From Pseudomonas oryzicola (GTDB lineage: Bacteria > Pseudomonadota > Gammaproteobacteria > Pseudomonadales > Pseudomonadaceae): DNA of 64,000 bases. The stretch is from assembly GCF_014269185.2 (NCBI RefSeq), contig NZ_JABWRZ020000001.1, positions 1,017,001-1,081,000 of the forward strand, given 5' to 3'. The notes under the pieces were generated by a model. The model had not been told where the DNA came from and made no database searches. It saw only the letters and a program-made list of their open reading frames with translations. This document shows positions 18,483 through 27,094 of this stretch, piece after piece. The position numbers were made by a program, and so were the translations under genes. Numbering within the stretch: the stretch's first letter is position 1; every line of letters starts with the position of its first letter.

Positions 18483-19490
18483 ATGGGTATCGACCTTTCG
18501 CTGATCTGGGCCGTGATCATCATCTTCGGCGTGATGATGTACGTGGTGATGGATGGTTTCGACCTGGGAATCGGCATGCTCTTCCCGTTCGTCAAGGGCG
18601 AGCGTGATCGCGATGTGATGATGAACACCGTCGCTCCCGTGTGGGACGGTAACGAAACCTGGCTGGTCCTGGGAGGGGCCGGGCTGTTCGGCGCGTTCCC
18701 GATGGCCTACTCGGTGGTGCTGGAGGCGCTGTACCTGCCGTTGATCCTGATGCTGATCGGCCTGATCTTCCGTGGCGTGGCCTTCGAGTTCCGCTTCAAG
18801 GCCAAGGACGACAAGCGCCATATCTGGGACAAGGCGTTCATCGGGGGCTCGCTGGTCGCCACTTTCTTCCAGGGCGTGGCCCTGGGTGCGTTCCTCGAGG
18901 GCTTCAAGGTGGTCGACCGGCATTTCGCCGGTGGTACGCTCGATTGGCTGACCCCGTTCAGCCTGTTCTGCGGCCTGGGGCTGATCGTTGCCTACACCCT
19001 GTTGGGCTGCACTTGGCTGATCATGAAGACCGAGGGGCCGCTGCAGCAGAAGATGCACGACATTGCCCGCCCGCTGGCGCTGGTGTTGCTGGTGGTGATC
19101 GGCATTGTCAGCCTGTGGACACCGATCGCCTACCCACAGATCGCTGACCGCTGGTTCAGCATGCCTAACCTGGTCTGGTTCATGCCAGTGCCGATCCTGG
19201 TGCTGGTCACCTTCTACGGCTTGCTCAAGGCAGTGGCGCGCAATGCTCACTACACGCCGTTCCTGCTCACCCTGGTGCTGATATTCCTCGGCTACAGCGG
19301 CTTGGGTATCAGCCTGTGGCCGAACATCATCCCGCCGTCGATCTCGATCTGGGATGCCGCGGCGCCACCGCAGAGCCAGGGCTTCATGCTGGTGGGCACA
19401 CTGTTCATTCTGCCATTCATCCTCATGTACACCTTCTGGAGTTATTACGTGTTCCGCGGCAAGGTTACCCACGAAGACGGCTATCACTAG
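18483..19490 (+). CDS. cioB: Cyanide-insensitive terminal oxidase subunit II
   Basis: A 335-residue CydB homologue with about eight membrane helices. Visible family segments are MDGFDLGIGMLFPF and VWDGNETWLVLGGAGLFGAFP near the N-terminus and WPNIIPPSISIWDAAAPPQS near residue 280. It pairs with CioA and completes the quinol oxidase. The short intergenic spacing on both sides shows a three-gene operon. Confidence 0.96.
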   Translation: MGIDLSLIWAVIIIFGVMMYVVMDGFDLGIGMLFPFVKGERDRDVMMNTVAPVWDGNETWLVLGGAGLFGAFPMAYSVVLEALYLPLILMLIGLIFRGVAFEFRFKAKDDKRHIWDKAFIGGSLVATFFQGVALGAFLEGFKVVDRHFAGGTLDWLTPFSLFCGLGLIVAYTLLGCTWLIMKTEGPLQQKMHDIARPLALVLLVVIGIVSLWTPIAYPQIADRWFSMPNLVWFMPVPILVLVTFYGLLKAVARNAHYTPFLLTLVLIFLGYSGLGISLWPNIIPPSISIWDAAAPPQSQGFMLVGTLFILPFILMYTFWSYYVFRGKVTHEDGYH

Positions 19491-19499
19491 GAGGGCCGC

Positions 19500-19655
19500 A
19501 TGATGACCGGCAAGCATGGCTTGGAGGAGAAAAAGCCCCTGTGGCAGCGGCTGGGCTGGCTGTTGCTGATCTGGGCAATGAGCGTGGCAGCGCTGGGTGT
19601 GGCGGCCTGGGTGATGCGTCTGTTCATGGGCGCCGCAGGTCTGACCACCCATTGA
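19500..19655 (+). CDS. 51-aa single-span third subunit of the CIO oxidase (DUF2474-like)
   Basis: A small gene directly behind cioB, 9 bp after its stop, preceded by AGGAGGG. It encodes MMTGKHGLEEKKPLWQRLGW, one membrane helix (LLLIWAMSVAALGVAAWVMRLFM) and a short tail ending GLTTH. Such CydX-like or DUF2474 proteins stabilise bd-type oxidases. Position, size and the W-Q-R-L-G-W entry to the helix support the assignment. It is easily missed by gene callers because of its length. Confidence 0.85.
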   Translation: MMTGKHGLEEKKPLWQRLGWLLLIWAMSVAALGVAAWVMRLFMGAAGLTTH

Positions 19656-19666
19656 AGCAAGCAGTT

Positions 19667-19767
19667 CTGGCCAATCGCCAGCAAGCCAGCTCCCACAGCT
19701 TGGTCATGCCCTCGAAGGCTACGCTGTAACTGTGGCAACTGACTTGCCGGCGATAGCGCCGGTACAG
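19667..19767. repeat. Inverted REP pair after the cio operon
   Basis: Arms 19667-19698 and 19730-19767 are inverted copies with several mismatches, with the shared core GCCGGCAAG/GCCAGCAAG and CCCACAG. They lie between convergent cio and rlmG ends. Confidence 0.6.
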
Positions 19768-19769
19768 GC

Positions 19770-20894
19770 TTATTTACGGGCTTTCAGGATGACGAACTTG
19801 GGCGTAGCCGCCACCTGCTCCACGCCGCGGAACAACCGCGCCAGCTTGCTGTGATAGCCCAGGTGCCGGTTACCCACGATATACAGCGCCCCACCCACCA
19901 CCAGCGCCTCACGCGCCTGCTGGAACATGCGCCAGGCGAGGAAATCGCCCACTACCTGCTGCTGGTGGAACGGCGGGTTGCACAGCACCACGTCCAGCGA
20001 CTGTTTCTCTGCCCCGGCCAGCCCGTCTGCCGCAAGGAACGTCGCCGCGCGCTCGGCCAATGCGGCCTGCCAGTTTTCCTGCGCCGATTGCACTGCCATG
20101 TATGACTCGTCGATCAGGGTGTACTCGGCCTCGGGATTGGCCAGGGCGCTGGCAATCGCCAGCACACCGTTGCCGCAGCCCAAGTCCGCCACCCGGGCGC
20201 GCCCCAGGTCGCGTGGCAGGTGCGGCAGGAAGGCGCGGGTGCCGATGTCCAGGCCTTCGCGGCAGAACACGTTGGCGTGGTTGACCAGCTCCAGCGCTGG
20301 CGCGTCGAGGCGGTAGCGGCTGGGGTAGGGCGACCGGGCGAGCGGCCGCGTGGCCAGCGTCGCCGTCAGCAAGCGGGCCTTTTTCTGCGCCAGCGAGGCC
20401 TGCACCGGGCCGATGTATTTCTCCATCAGGTCACCGGCAGCCCGGGGCAGGTGCTTGATCATCGCTCCGGCAATCACTTGTGCGCCGGGCGCCAGGTGGC
20501 CTTGCAGGCGGATCAGCTGCTCTTCGAGCAAAGCCAGGGTCTTGGGTACGCGCAGCAGCACCCGGTCGAACGAGCCTTGCCAATGTTCGCTGGCCGCTAC
20601 GAAGGGGACGCTGTCGAACGGCAGGCCATTGCGTACCAGGTTTTTTTCCAGAGCCAGGTGCGCCAGGTGCGAATCGCCACTACTGACCACTTGCAGCTTG
20701 CCGGCCAGGCTGGCAGCCAGGGCGCCGAAGCTGTCGTTGAGCACCAGCACCCGGCAATCGGCCGTCGGGGCCTGCTCGTGCAACTGCGCAAGCAGGTATT
20801 CGTCGGCTGCATCGAAAGCCTGCAAGGGGTCGTTGGCCTGATCCGGCTGGCGGATCAGGTCGAGTTCGGCGTAGGGAGTGGTCAGCAGGGGCAT
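19770..20894 (-). CDS. rlmG: 23S rRNA (guanine-1835-N2)-methyltransferase RlmG
   Basis: A 374-residue protein with the RlmG architecture: an N-terminal degenerate methyltransferase-like half (NDPLQAFDAADEYLLAQL) and a C-terminal catalytic half with the SAM motif ADLGCGNGVLAIASA near residue 235 and the N2-guanine motif VLCNPPFHQQQVV (NPPF). It methylates G1835 of 23S rRNA on the large subunit. Length matches E. coli RlmG (378). It stands alone, convergent with the cio genes. Confidence 0.93.
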   Translation of the reverse strand: MPLLTTPYAELDLIRQPDQANDPLQAFDAADEYLLAQLHEQAPTADCRVLVLNDSFGALAASLAGKLQVVSSGDSHLAHLALEKNLVRNGLPFDSVPFVAASEHWQGSFDRVLLRVPKTLALLEEQLIRLQGHLAPGAQVIAGAMIKHLPRAAGDLMEKYIGPVQASLAQKKARLLTATLATRPLARSPYPSRYRLDAPALELVNHANVFCREGLDIGTRAFLPHLPRDLGRARVADLGCGNGVLAIASALANPEAEYTLIDESYMAVQSAQENWQAALAERAATFLAADGLAGAEKQSLDVVLCNPPFHQQQVVGDFLAWRMFQQAREALVVGGALYIVGNRHLGYHSKLARLFRGVEQVAATPKFVILKARK

Positions 20895-20989
20895 GGCGTC
20901 TGGCTCAGGAACGATCTGCCCGTTGCGGTTCGCCTCGGGCTTTGCCGGGCGATTCTACAGGGCTTTGCTCAAGGTCGCAGGTTTGCCCG

Positions 20990-21697
20990 TCAGATCCAGC
21001 CGCGCATGGCAGCAATGGCGATGGCGCCAGCCTTGTTGGCGGCATTGGTCTTGGTCATCACGCTGCGGATGTGGAAATTCACCGTGCTTTGCGACAGTGA
21101 CAGGATGCAAGCCACGTCGGCGGCGGTCTTGCCAGCGGCTGACCATTTCAGCACTTCCAGTTCCCGTTTGCTCATCTTGGGCTGCGGGGGGCACAGTGCA
21201 TTCAGGTGGTATTCACCAAGCACCGCATGCAGGGTATGGCACAGCCACTGCACACTGCCGGCCTTGTCGTAGAGTTCGGTAATGCCGATGGTGCCGGTGG
21301 GCCTGGCCACGCTGATCTGGCTTTCATTGTGCTGCAAGTCGTGCAATGACTGTGTCCAGCCATGGCGCAGGCCATACTGGCAGGCTGCTTGACGAAACTG
21401 CGGGGCTTCACGATACAGGTCGTCATTCCAGAGCACGGGCATGGTCGAGCTGTGGCTCGCATTGGCGGCGGCGTCCTGCTTGTAGAACTCATCGCGCTGG
21501 TAACGCTCGATCCATTCTTTCGGGTAATTGCTGTAGAGGTACAACCGTGGCGTTTGCGTCGCGATCTGGATGCGAACGTTCAGTCCCAGGTAAACCATGT
21601 CCAGGTCCTGGGCCAGGTGCACTGCGATATCAAACAGTCTTTGGGGGCTACGCTCACTGACGAACGCATGAAGATATTCGGGTTTCCAGTGATGCAT
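20990..21697 (-). CDS. ppoR: Orphan LuxR-family quorum-sensing regulator (PpoR-like)
   Basis: A 235-residue protein with an N-terminal AHL-binding domain (residues about 15-160) and a C-terminal LuxR HTH (LSKRELEVLKWSAAGKTAAD, then STVNFHIRSVMTKTNAANKA). The AHL-pocket residues W, Y and D are present in KEWIERYQRDEFYKQD, and W in MPVLWNDD, but the usual Pro after the Asp is Ala. ATG 21697 has AAGGAG upstream; the frame is open to 21772. No luxI homologue occurs in the window, consistent with the solo regulator PpoR of P. putida that binds 3-oxo-C6-HSL. Confidence 0.85.
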   Translation of the reverse strand: MHHWKPEYLHAFVSERSPQRLFDIAVHLAQDLDMVYLGLNVRIQIATQTPRLYLYSNYPKEWIERYQRDEFYKQDAAANASHSSTMPVLWNDDLYREAPQFRQAACQYGLRHGWTQSLHDLQHNESQISVARPTGTIGITELYDKAGSVQWLCHTLHAVLGEYHLNALCPPQPKMSKRELEVLKWSAAGKTAADVACILSLSQSTVNFHIRSVMTKTNAANKAGAIAIAAMRGWI

Positions 21698-21913
21698 CTG
21701 ACACTCCTTGCTGACGCAGTAGCAGTCCAATCCGTTTGGGGACCCGATTGATTGTAGGAAAAGACCTACCAAGGCGTTGGGATTTTTTTGTTACAGCGAG
21801 CAGGATTATTCGCGACCTAGACAGGTTCACCGTTGGTGAGGCCCTACAAAGCAGTGGTTTTTATCCGCGCCACTTTGCGCGACACTGTGCGCATGCCAAA
21901 CCTGGAGCCCGAT

Positions 21914-22690
21914 ATGACCGCTAGCGCCGAAAAGTTCACCCGCCAGTCCCTGCTCGATGTTCAGCCGCTGACGCCGAACCTCTTCAGTCTGCGGGTCACG
22001 CGCGATGCGGGGTTTCGCTTCCGTTCCGGCCAGTTCGCCCGCCTGGGTGTGACCAAGGCTGATGGCAGTGTGGTATGGCGCGCCTATTCGATGGTCAGCG
22101 CCCCCCATGACGAGCATCTCGATTTCTTCTCCATCGTGGTACCAGGGGGCGAATTCACCAGCGAGCTGAGTCGGCTGGAGGTGGGCGATACCTTGCTGAT
22201 CGACCGCCAGGCCTTCGGCTTCCTGACCCTGGACCGCTTCGTCGGTGGCCGCGATTTATGGTTGCTGGCAACCGGTACCGGCATTGCGCCGTTCATGTCG
22301 ATTCTGCAGGACTTCGAGGCCTGGGAGCGTTTCGACAATATCAAGCTGGTGTACTCGGTGCGTGAAGCGAAAGAGCTGGCTTATGTGGATGAAATCGCCG
22401 GGTTGGAGCAGCGCGATTACCTGGCCGAATTTGCCGGCAAGTTGCAGTTCATTCCGGTGGTCACCCGCGAGCAGCATGCCGGGGCCTTGAGTGCGCGCAT
22501 TACCACGCTGATCGAGAATGGCGAGTTGGAGAAGGCTGCGGGGCTGGAGCTGTCACCGGAACATTCGCGGGTGATGCTGTGTGGTAACCCGGAGATGGTC
22601 GACGAGACACGCAAGGTACTCAAGGCGCGGGACTTGCAGCTGAGCCTGAGCAAGCGGCCGGGGCAGGTGGCGGTGGAAGCCTACTGGTAA
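21914..22690 (+). CDS. fpr: Ferredoxin/flavodoxin-NADP+ reductase
   Basis: A 258-residue FAD enzyme of the bacterial FPR type. The FAD-binding motif RAYSMVSAP is near residue 56, NADPH-binding GTGIAPFMSILQD near 119, and the C-terminus is the typical VEAYW with a terminal Trp. It shuttles electrons between NADPH and ferredoxin or flavodoxin. ATG 21914 (MTASAEKF) is chosen because homologues are about 258 residues; the frame extends upstream to 21833. It is divergent from the LuxR gene. Pseudomonads carry more than one Fpr and I cannot tell which paralogue this is. Confidence 0.92.
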   Translation: MTASAEKFTRQSLLDVQPLTPNLFSLRVTRDAGFRFRSGQFARLGVTKADGSVVWRAYSMVSAPHDEHLDFFSIVVPGGEFTSELSRLEVGDTLLIDRQAFGFLTLDRFVGGRDLWLLATGTGIAPFMSILQDFEAWERFDNIKLVYSVREAKELAYVDEIAGLEQRDYLAEFAGKLQFIPVVTREQHAGALSARITTLIENGELEKAAGLELSPEHSRVMLCGNPEMVDETRKVLKARDLQLSLSKRPGQVAVEAYW

Positions 22691-22697
22691 GGCGATT

Positions 22698-22716
22698 GGG
22701 GCTGCAAGGCAGCCCC
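22698..22716. terminator. Hairpin between fpr and mscL
   Basis: GGGGCTGCAAGGCAGCCCC: an 8-bp stem and 3-nt loop between convergent genes. It differs by one loop base from the 19-mer at 12875 and 38430. Confidence 0.6.
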
Positions 22717-22724
22717 TGGTGCTC

Positions 22725-23144
22725 TCAAGGCAGGCGGTTCTGGTTCTGCGCCTTGAGCAAATCGCGAATTTCGGTCAACAGGGTCTCTTCGGCACTCGGC
22801 ACGGGTGGTGCAGTCGGCGCCACGGCCTCTTCACGCTTGAGCCGGTTGATTGCCTTCACCCCCATGAAGATGGCAAACGCCACAATCAGGAAGTCGATCA
22901 CGGTCTGGATGAACTTGCCATAGGCCAGTACCACAGCCGGTGCATCACCTTCGGCGGCCTTCAGGGTAACGGCCAGGTCGCTGAAGTCGACACCACCGAT
23001 CAACAGGCCCAGTGGCGGCATGACCACGTCACCAACGAAGGACGAGACGATCTTGCCGAAGGCTGCGCCGATGATGATACCGACCGCCATGTCGACGACA
23101 TTGCCTTTGACCGCGAAGGCCTTGAACTCACTGATCATGCCCAT
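22725..23144 (-). CDS. mscL: Large-conductance mechanosensitive channel MscL
   Basis: A 139-residue inner-membrane channel that opens under hypo-osmotic shock. It starts [20 protein letters not shown] and has TM1 with [20 protein letters not shown], a periplasmic loop, and TM2 ([16 protein letters not shown]), ending in the conserved cytoplasmic helix [14 protein letters not shown] 23144 is chosen as the family start; AAGGAACC lies upstream. It is divergent from radA. Confidence 0.96.
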   Translation of the reverse strand: MGMISEFKAFAVKGNVVDMAVGIIIGAAFGKIVSSFVGDVVMPPLGLLIGGVDFSDLAVTLKAAEGDAPAVVLAYGKFIQTVIDFLIVAFAIFMGVKAINRLKREEAVAPTAPPVPSAEETLLTEIRDLLKAQNQNRLP

Positions 23145-23320
23145 GTTTGGTTCCTTGTAACAAAAGGTAAGGTTTACGCAGTGTAAGCCACTTAAACGCT
23201 TCATGCGTTATGTTCAGGGCTTCCGACTGCGGTTAGAACGAATAGTTTTGTCGCACCTCGAGGCGTTCGAGACACGTCCAGCTCGGCTATCATGGCGGTT
23301 TTTCCCAGGAGACCCCAGCC

Positions 23321-24691
23321 ATGGCCAAGGCCAAGCGCTTGTATGGCTGCACCGAATGCGGTGCCACCTTTCCCAAATGGGCCGGCCAGTGTGGCGAATG
23401 CGGGGCCTGGAACACCCTGGTCGAAACCATGATCGAAAGCGGCGCTGCCGCCGCGCCCGGCAACGGCCGCACCGGCTGGGCCGGGCAGCAGGCGCAGATC
23501 AAGACCCTGGCCGAAGTCAGCGTCGAGGAAATCCCGCGTTTCACCACCAGCAGCACTGAACTGGACCGCGTGCTGGGCGGGGGCCTGGTGGATGGCTCGG
23601 TGGTGCTGATCGGTGGTGACCCCGGTATCGGCAAGTCGACCATCCTGCTGCAGACCTTGTGCAACATCGCCGTCGGCATGCCGGCCCTCTACGTTACCGG
23701 TGAGGAATCGCAGCAGCAGGTAGCCATGCGCTCGCGGCGCCTGGGCCTGCCGCAGGACCAGCTCAAGGTGATGACCGAAACCTGCATCGAAACCATCATC
23801 GCCACGGCGCGCCAGGAAAAGCCGCGGGTGATGGTCATCGACTCGATCCAGACCATTTTCACCGAGCAGCTGCAATCGGCACCTGGCGGCGTGGCCCAGG
23901 TGCGCGAGAGTACGGCGTTGCTGGTGCGTTATGCCAAGCAGAGTGGTACGGCGATCTTCCTGGTGGGCCACGTGACCAAGGAAGGCTCGCTGGCCGGCCC
24001 GCGCGTTCTTGAGCACATGGTCGACACCGTACTGTATTTCGAAGGCGAGTCCGATGGCCGCCTGCGCCTGCTGAGGGCCGTGAAGAACCGCTTCGGCGCA
24101 GTCAACGAACTGGGCGTGTTCGGCATGACCGACCGCGGCCTGAAAGAAGTATCCAACCCGTCGGCGATCTTCCTCAACCGCGCCCAGGAAGAAGTGCCGG
24201 GTAGCGTGGTGATGGCGACCTGGGAGGGCACCCGGCCGATGCTGGTGGAAGTACAGGCGCTGGTTGACGACAGCCACCTGGCCAACCCGCGTCGGGTAAC
24301 CCTGGGCCTGGACCAGAACCGCCTGGCCATGTTGCTGGCGGTGCTGCACCGGCATGGCGGCATTCCAACCCATGACCAGGACGTGTTCCTCAACGTGGTG
24401 GGCGGGGTGAAGGTACTGGAAACCGCTTCGGACCTGGCATTGCTGGCGGCGGTGATGTCGAGCCTGCGCAACCGGCCACTGGCCCATGGCTTGCTGGTGT
24501 TTGGCGAGATCGGCCTGTCGGGCGAGGTACGGCCGGTGCCCAGTGGCCAGGAGCGCTTGAAGGAAGCGGCCAAGCATGGCTTCAAGCGGGCCATCGTTCC
24601 CAAAGGCAACGCGCCGAAAGAGGCCCCGGCGGGGCTGCAGGTGATCGCCGTTACCCGGCTGGAGCAGGCACTGGATGCACTGTTCGAGTAA
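23321..24691 (+). CDS. radA: DNA repair protein RadA
   Basis: A 456-residue RecA-like helicase for branch migration. It has an N-terminal C4 zinc finger (CTECG and CGECG, residues about 10-27), Walker A GGDPGIGKSTILLQ near residue 90, the RadA signature KNRFGAVNELGVF near 255, and a C-terminal Lon-like domain (GLSGEVRPVPSGQERL). It works with RecA in recombination. Length matches E. coli RadA (460). Confidence 0.97.
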   Translation: MAKAKRLYGCTECGATFPKWAGQCGECGAWNTLVETMIESGAAAAPGNGRTGWAGQQAQIKTLAEVSVEEIPRFTTSSTELDRVLGGGLVDGSVVLIGGDPGIGKSTILLQTLCNIAVGMPALYVTGEESQQQVAMRSRRLGLPQDQLKVMTETCIETIIATARQEKPRVMVIDSIQTIFTEQLQSAPGGVAQVRESTALLVRYAKQSGTAIFLVGHVTKEGSLAGPRVLEHMVDTVLYFEGESDGRLRLLRAVKNRFGAVNELGVFGMTDRGLKEVSNPSAIFLNRAQEEVPGSVVMATWEGTRPMLVEVQALVDDSHLANPRRVTLGLDQNRLAMLLAVLHRHGGIPTHDQDVFLNVVGGVKVLETASDLALLAAVMSSLRNRPLAHGLLVFGEIGLSGEVRPVPSGQERLKEAAKHGFKRAIVPKGNAPKEAPAGLQVIAVTRLEQALDALFE

Positions 24692-24731
24692 CTCGTAGCC
24701 TGTACCGGCCTTATCGCCGGTTCAGGCAAAC

Positions 24732-24762
24732 AAAAAAGGGGCCGACGATGCGCATCGGCCCC
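24732..24762 (-). terminator. Rho-independent terminator of the NCS2 permease gene
   Basis: On the minus strand an 8-bp G/C stem (GGGGCCGA with TCGGCCCC) is followed by six U residues, 24 bp beyond the permease stop. This is a textbook intrinsic terminator. Confidence 0.8.
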
Positions 24763-24785
24763 CCACCTCACCGCTCAGTCAGTGG

Positions 24786-26303
24786 TCAATGTTCGGCGAC
24801 CGGCGTGCGCCTGAGCGTCTCATTGCCATGTTCATCCAGCTCCAGCATCGGCACTTCATTACCCTCGGCATCGAACAGCTTGCCATCCTTGAAGTAATCG
24901 CCATCACGCAGCGCTGAAATGTCCGAGTACTGGATGGTGCGCTCGTAGGCAGCAGCGAACACCGACTGGTTTTCCGAGTTGCCAGCGGTGAAGTGGTTGA
25001 AGATCAGGTTCAGCAGGATGGCCATGATTGCTGCCGAGCTGATGCCCGAGTGGAAGATGGTCTCGAACCAGTTCGGGAAGTGATGGTAGAAGGTCGGCGC
25101 GGCAATCGGGATCATGCCGAAGCCCAGCGAGGCAGCGACGATGATCAGGTTGACGTTGTTCTTGTAATTGACCTTGGACAGGGTGCGGATACCGCTGGCT
25201 GCCACGGTGCCGAACAGCACGATGCCCGCGCCACCCAGTACCGGCGTCGGCACTGCAGCAATCACCCGGCCCATGATCGGTAGCAGGCCGAGCACCACCA
25301 GGATCACGCCACCAGTGGCTACCACGTAGCGGCTCTTTACCCCGGTCACCGCCACCAGGCCCACGTTCTGGGCGAACGCGCTCTGGGTGAACGAACCGAA
25401 GATCGGCGCCAGGATGCTCGACGCCATGTCGGCGCGCAAGCCGTTGCCCAGGCGCTTGGAGTCGACCTTGGTGTCGATGATCTCACCCACGGCGAGAATG
25501 TCGGCCGAGGTTTCCACCAGGGTCACCATGATCACGATGCACATCGACAGGATCGCGGCGATGTGGAACTCCGGCATGCCGAAGTGGAACGGCGCGGGGA
25601 AGGCGAATATCGGGCCTTCGCTGACCTTGCTGAAGTCGGTCATGCCCAGCGCCCAGGCGATCAGGGTGCCGACCACCATCGCCAGCAGGATCGACAGGCG
25701 CGAGATGGTCGCGCTGCCCAGCTTGCTCAGCAGCAGCACGATGGCGAAGGTCAGCGCTGCCAGACCGATGTTGGCCACACTGCCGAACTCTGGCGAGGCG
25801 CTGTTGCCGCCCATCACCCAGCGGGCGGCCACCGGCATCAGGGTCAGGCCGATGGTGGTGATGACGATACCGGTCACCAGTGGCGGGAAGAACTTGGTAA
25901 TGCGCGAAAACACCGGGGTAATGAGAAAGCCGATCAGCGACGCGGCCATGACCGCGCCCAGCACGCCCGGCAGGCCACCACCGCCTTCGCTGCTGAGGAT
26001 CGCCCCCATGGTTGCCACGCCAGCGAACGACACGCCCTGCACCAGCGGTAGCTGGCAACCGAAGAATGGCAGGCCCAGTGTCTGCAGCAGGGTGGCCAGG
26101 CCACCGGCAAACAGCGAAGCGGCGATCAGCATGCCGATTTCGGCGCCGTTCAGGCCCGCGGCCTGCCCCAGGATCAGGGGTACCGCAACGATCCCCCCGT
26201 ACATGGTCAGCACATGCTGCAGACCATAAGCCAGGTTGGCCCCCAGGCCGAGGTTTTCGTCCTCGGGGCGCTTGGCGGGAGACGTGCTAGGGGACGTAGT
26301 CAT
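24786..26303 (-). CDS. NCS2 nucleobase:cation symporter (xanthine/urate branch)
   Basis: A 505-residue permease with about 14 membrane segments. Characteristic segments are NLAYGLQHVLTMYGGIVAVP near residue 22, PLVQGVSFAGVA, and the nucleobase-transporter signature QNVGLVAVTGVKSRYV near 314. It also has a 50-residue hydrophilic C-terminal tail. The signature favours the xanthine/uric-acid branch over uracil permeases; the exact substrate is not certain. A palindromic operator lies upstream at 26370 and a terminator follows the gene. Confidence 0.88.
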   Translation of the reverse strand: MTTSPSTSPAKRPEDENLGLGANLAYGLQHVLTMYGGIVAVPLILGQAAGLNGAEIGMLIAASLFAGGLATLLQTLGLPFFGCQLPLVQGVSFAGVATMGAILSSEGGGGLPGVLGAVMAASLIGFLITPVFSRITKFFPPLVTGIVITTIGLTLMPVAARWVMGGNSASPEFGSVANIGLAALTFAIVLLLSKLGSATISRLSILLAMVVGTLIAWALGMTDFSKVSEGPIFAFPAPFHFGMPEFHIAAILSMCIVIMVTLVETSADILAVGEIIDTKVDSKRLGNGLRADMASSILAPIFGSFTQSAFAQNVGLVAVTGVKSRYVVATGGVILVVLGLLPIMGRVIAAVPTPVLGGAGIVLFGTVAASGIRTLSKVNYKNNVNLIIVAASLGFGMIPIAAPTFYHHFPNWFETIFHSGISSAAIMAILLNLIFNHFTAGNSENQSVFAAAYERTIQYSDISALRDGDYFKDGKLFDAEGNEVPMLELDEHGNETLRRTPVAEH

Positions 26304-26369
26304 GGAGCAGGCTCTCTGTTTATTGTTGTGTCGCTACTGTAGACATTTCCTACAATTGATTGCCACAAG

Positions 26370-26383
26370 AATTGTATACAATT
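26370..26383. promoter_or_regulatory. Palindromic operator upstream of the NCS2 permease
   Basis: AATTGTATACAATT is a perfect 14-bp palindrome, 67 bp before the permease start. A related half site, TACAATTG, lies about 20 bp closer to the gene. The TTGTATACAA core resembles operators of FadR-type GntR regulators; no such regulator is encoded nearby. Confidence 0.55.
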
Positions 26384-26543
26384 TTTTGATCCGAGCGCGC
26401 ACAAGGGTGCTGGCGCGAAGCACCAGAACCCAATGCAGGAGGCGTACCAGGTTGAAAAAGGCTGGACTAGAAGGGTGTGTACAAACCGCCGCGACCCAGG
26501 CTTAAAGCTGTCTGGGTAGACAGGAAACACAAAATGAAGAATT

Positions 26544-26559
26544 TCTTAGCTAGCTAAGA
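26544..26559. repeat. 16-bp perfect palindrome
   Basis: TCTTAGCTAGCTAAGA sits 8 bp downstream of the PilZ gene stop in an AT-rich part of the 263-bp gap. Function unknown. Confidence 0.5.
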
Positions 26560-26566
26560 GATCCCA

Positions 26567-26929
26567 TTATTCGATCAATTCACGCAGTTCGCGCATCATT
26601 TCGGTGCTGTCGGCCAGGTTCAGTTCCACAAGACGGTGCAAATGGGACATCGACTCGACGTCGATGTACAGGCAGATAAAGCCCAGGCGAGAGGGTTCCT
26701 CATGGCGCAGCTCTACCTGCATCTGCACCCGCACATCGCGGTCAAGGTGGATGACCGCATCGAAGTCCTGGGTCAGGTCGGCGTCCCACGGCTCGGGGCG
26801 CTTGACCAGCAGGCCTTTCAGCGACACATCCAGCAGTTTTACCGGCCAGCGGCGGTCGCCCTGGCGCAGTTCGGTGGGGGCATCGAAGTCGATGCGCCGG
26901 AAGCGGCGGCGCTCGTCGTGATCGCTCAT
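26567..26929 (-). CDS. PilZ-domain protein (probable c-di-GMP receptor)
   Basis: A 120-residue single-domain protein. The two c-di-GMP-contact motifs are present: RRRFRR near the N-terminus (RxxxR) and DVSLKG near residue 41 (DxSxxG). The rest is the PilZ beta-barrel plus a C-terminal helix (LHRLVELNLADSTEMMRELR). ATG 26929 (MSDHDERR) is preferred over 26950. It is divergent from cstA. The output partner is unknown. Confidence 0.9.
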   Translation of the reverse strand: MSDHDERRRFRRIDFDAPTELRQGDRRWPVKLLDVSLKGLLVKRPEPWDADLTQDFDAVIHLDRDVRVQMQVELRHEEPSRLGFICLYIDVESMSHLHRLVELNLADSTEMMRELRELIE

Positions 26930-27094
26930 GGGAAGGCCCTCGGATGACATCCTGACTATAGTTAGTTTGATCTGTGCATCAGGTACCGCAATCTGGCCGC
27001 AGAGGCTCTAGGCCAAAGCAAGTGTGGCAATGCGCGATGACACGCCCTAGACTCGATGGGCGGTCTTTTCCAATCCACCAGCTGGAAGCAAACC

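Noticed and set aside
21754..21769. GTAGG-N6-CCTAC as a lux box before the LuxR gene
   Set aside because: The arms are only 5 bp and do not match the usual lux-type consensus; too weak to annotate.
26534..26557. Seven-codon frame MKNFLAS after AGGAAACACAAA, a possible leader peptide
   Set aside because: It has no regulatory codon run, no downstream gene in that direction within reach, and its end is just the 16-bp palindrome.
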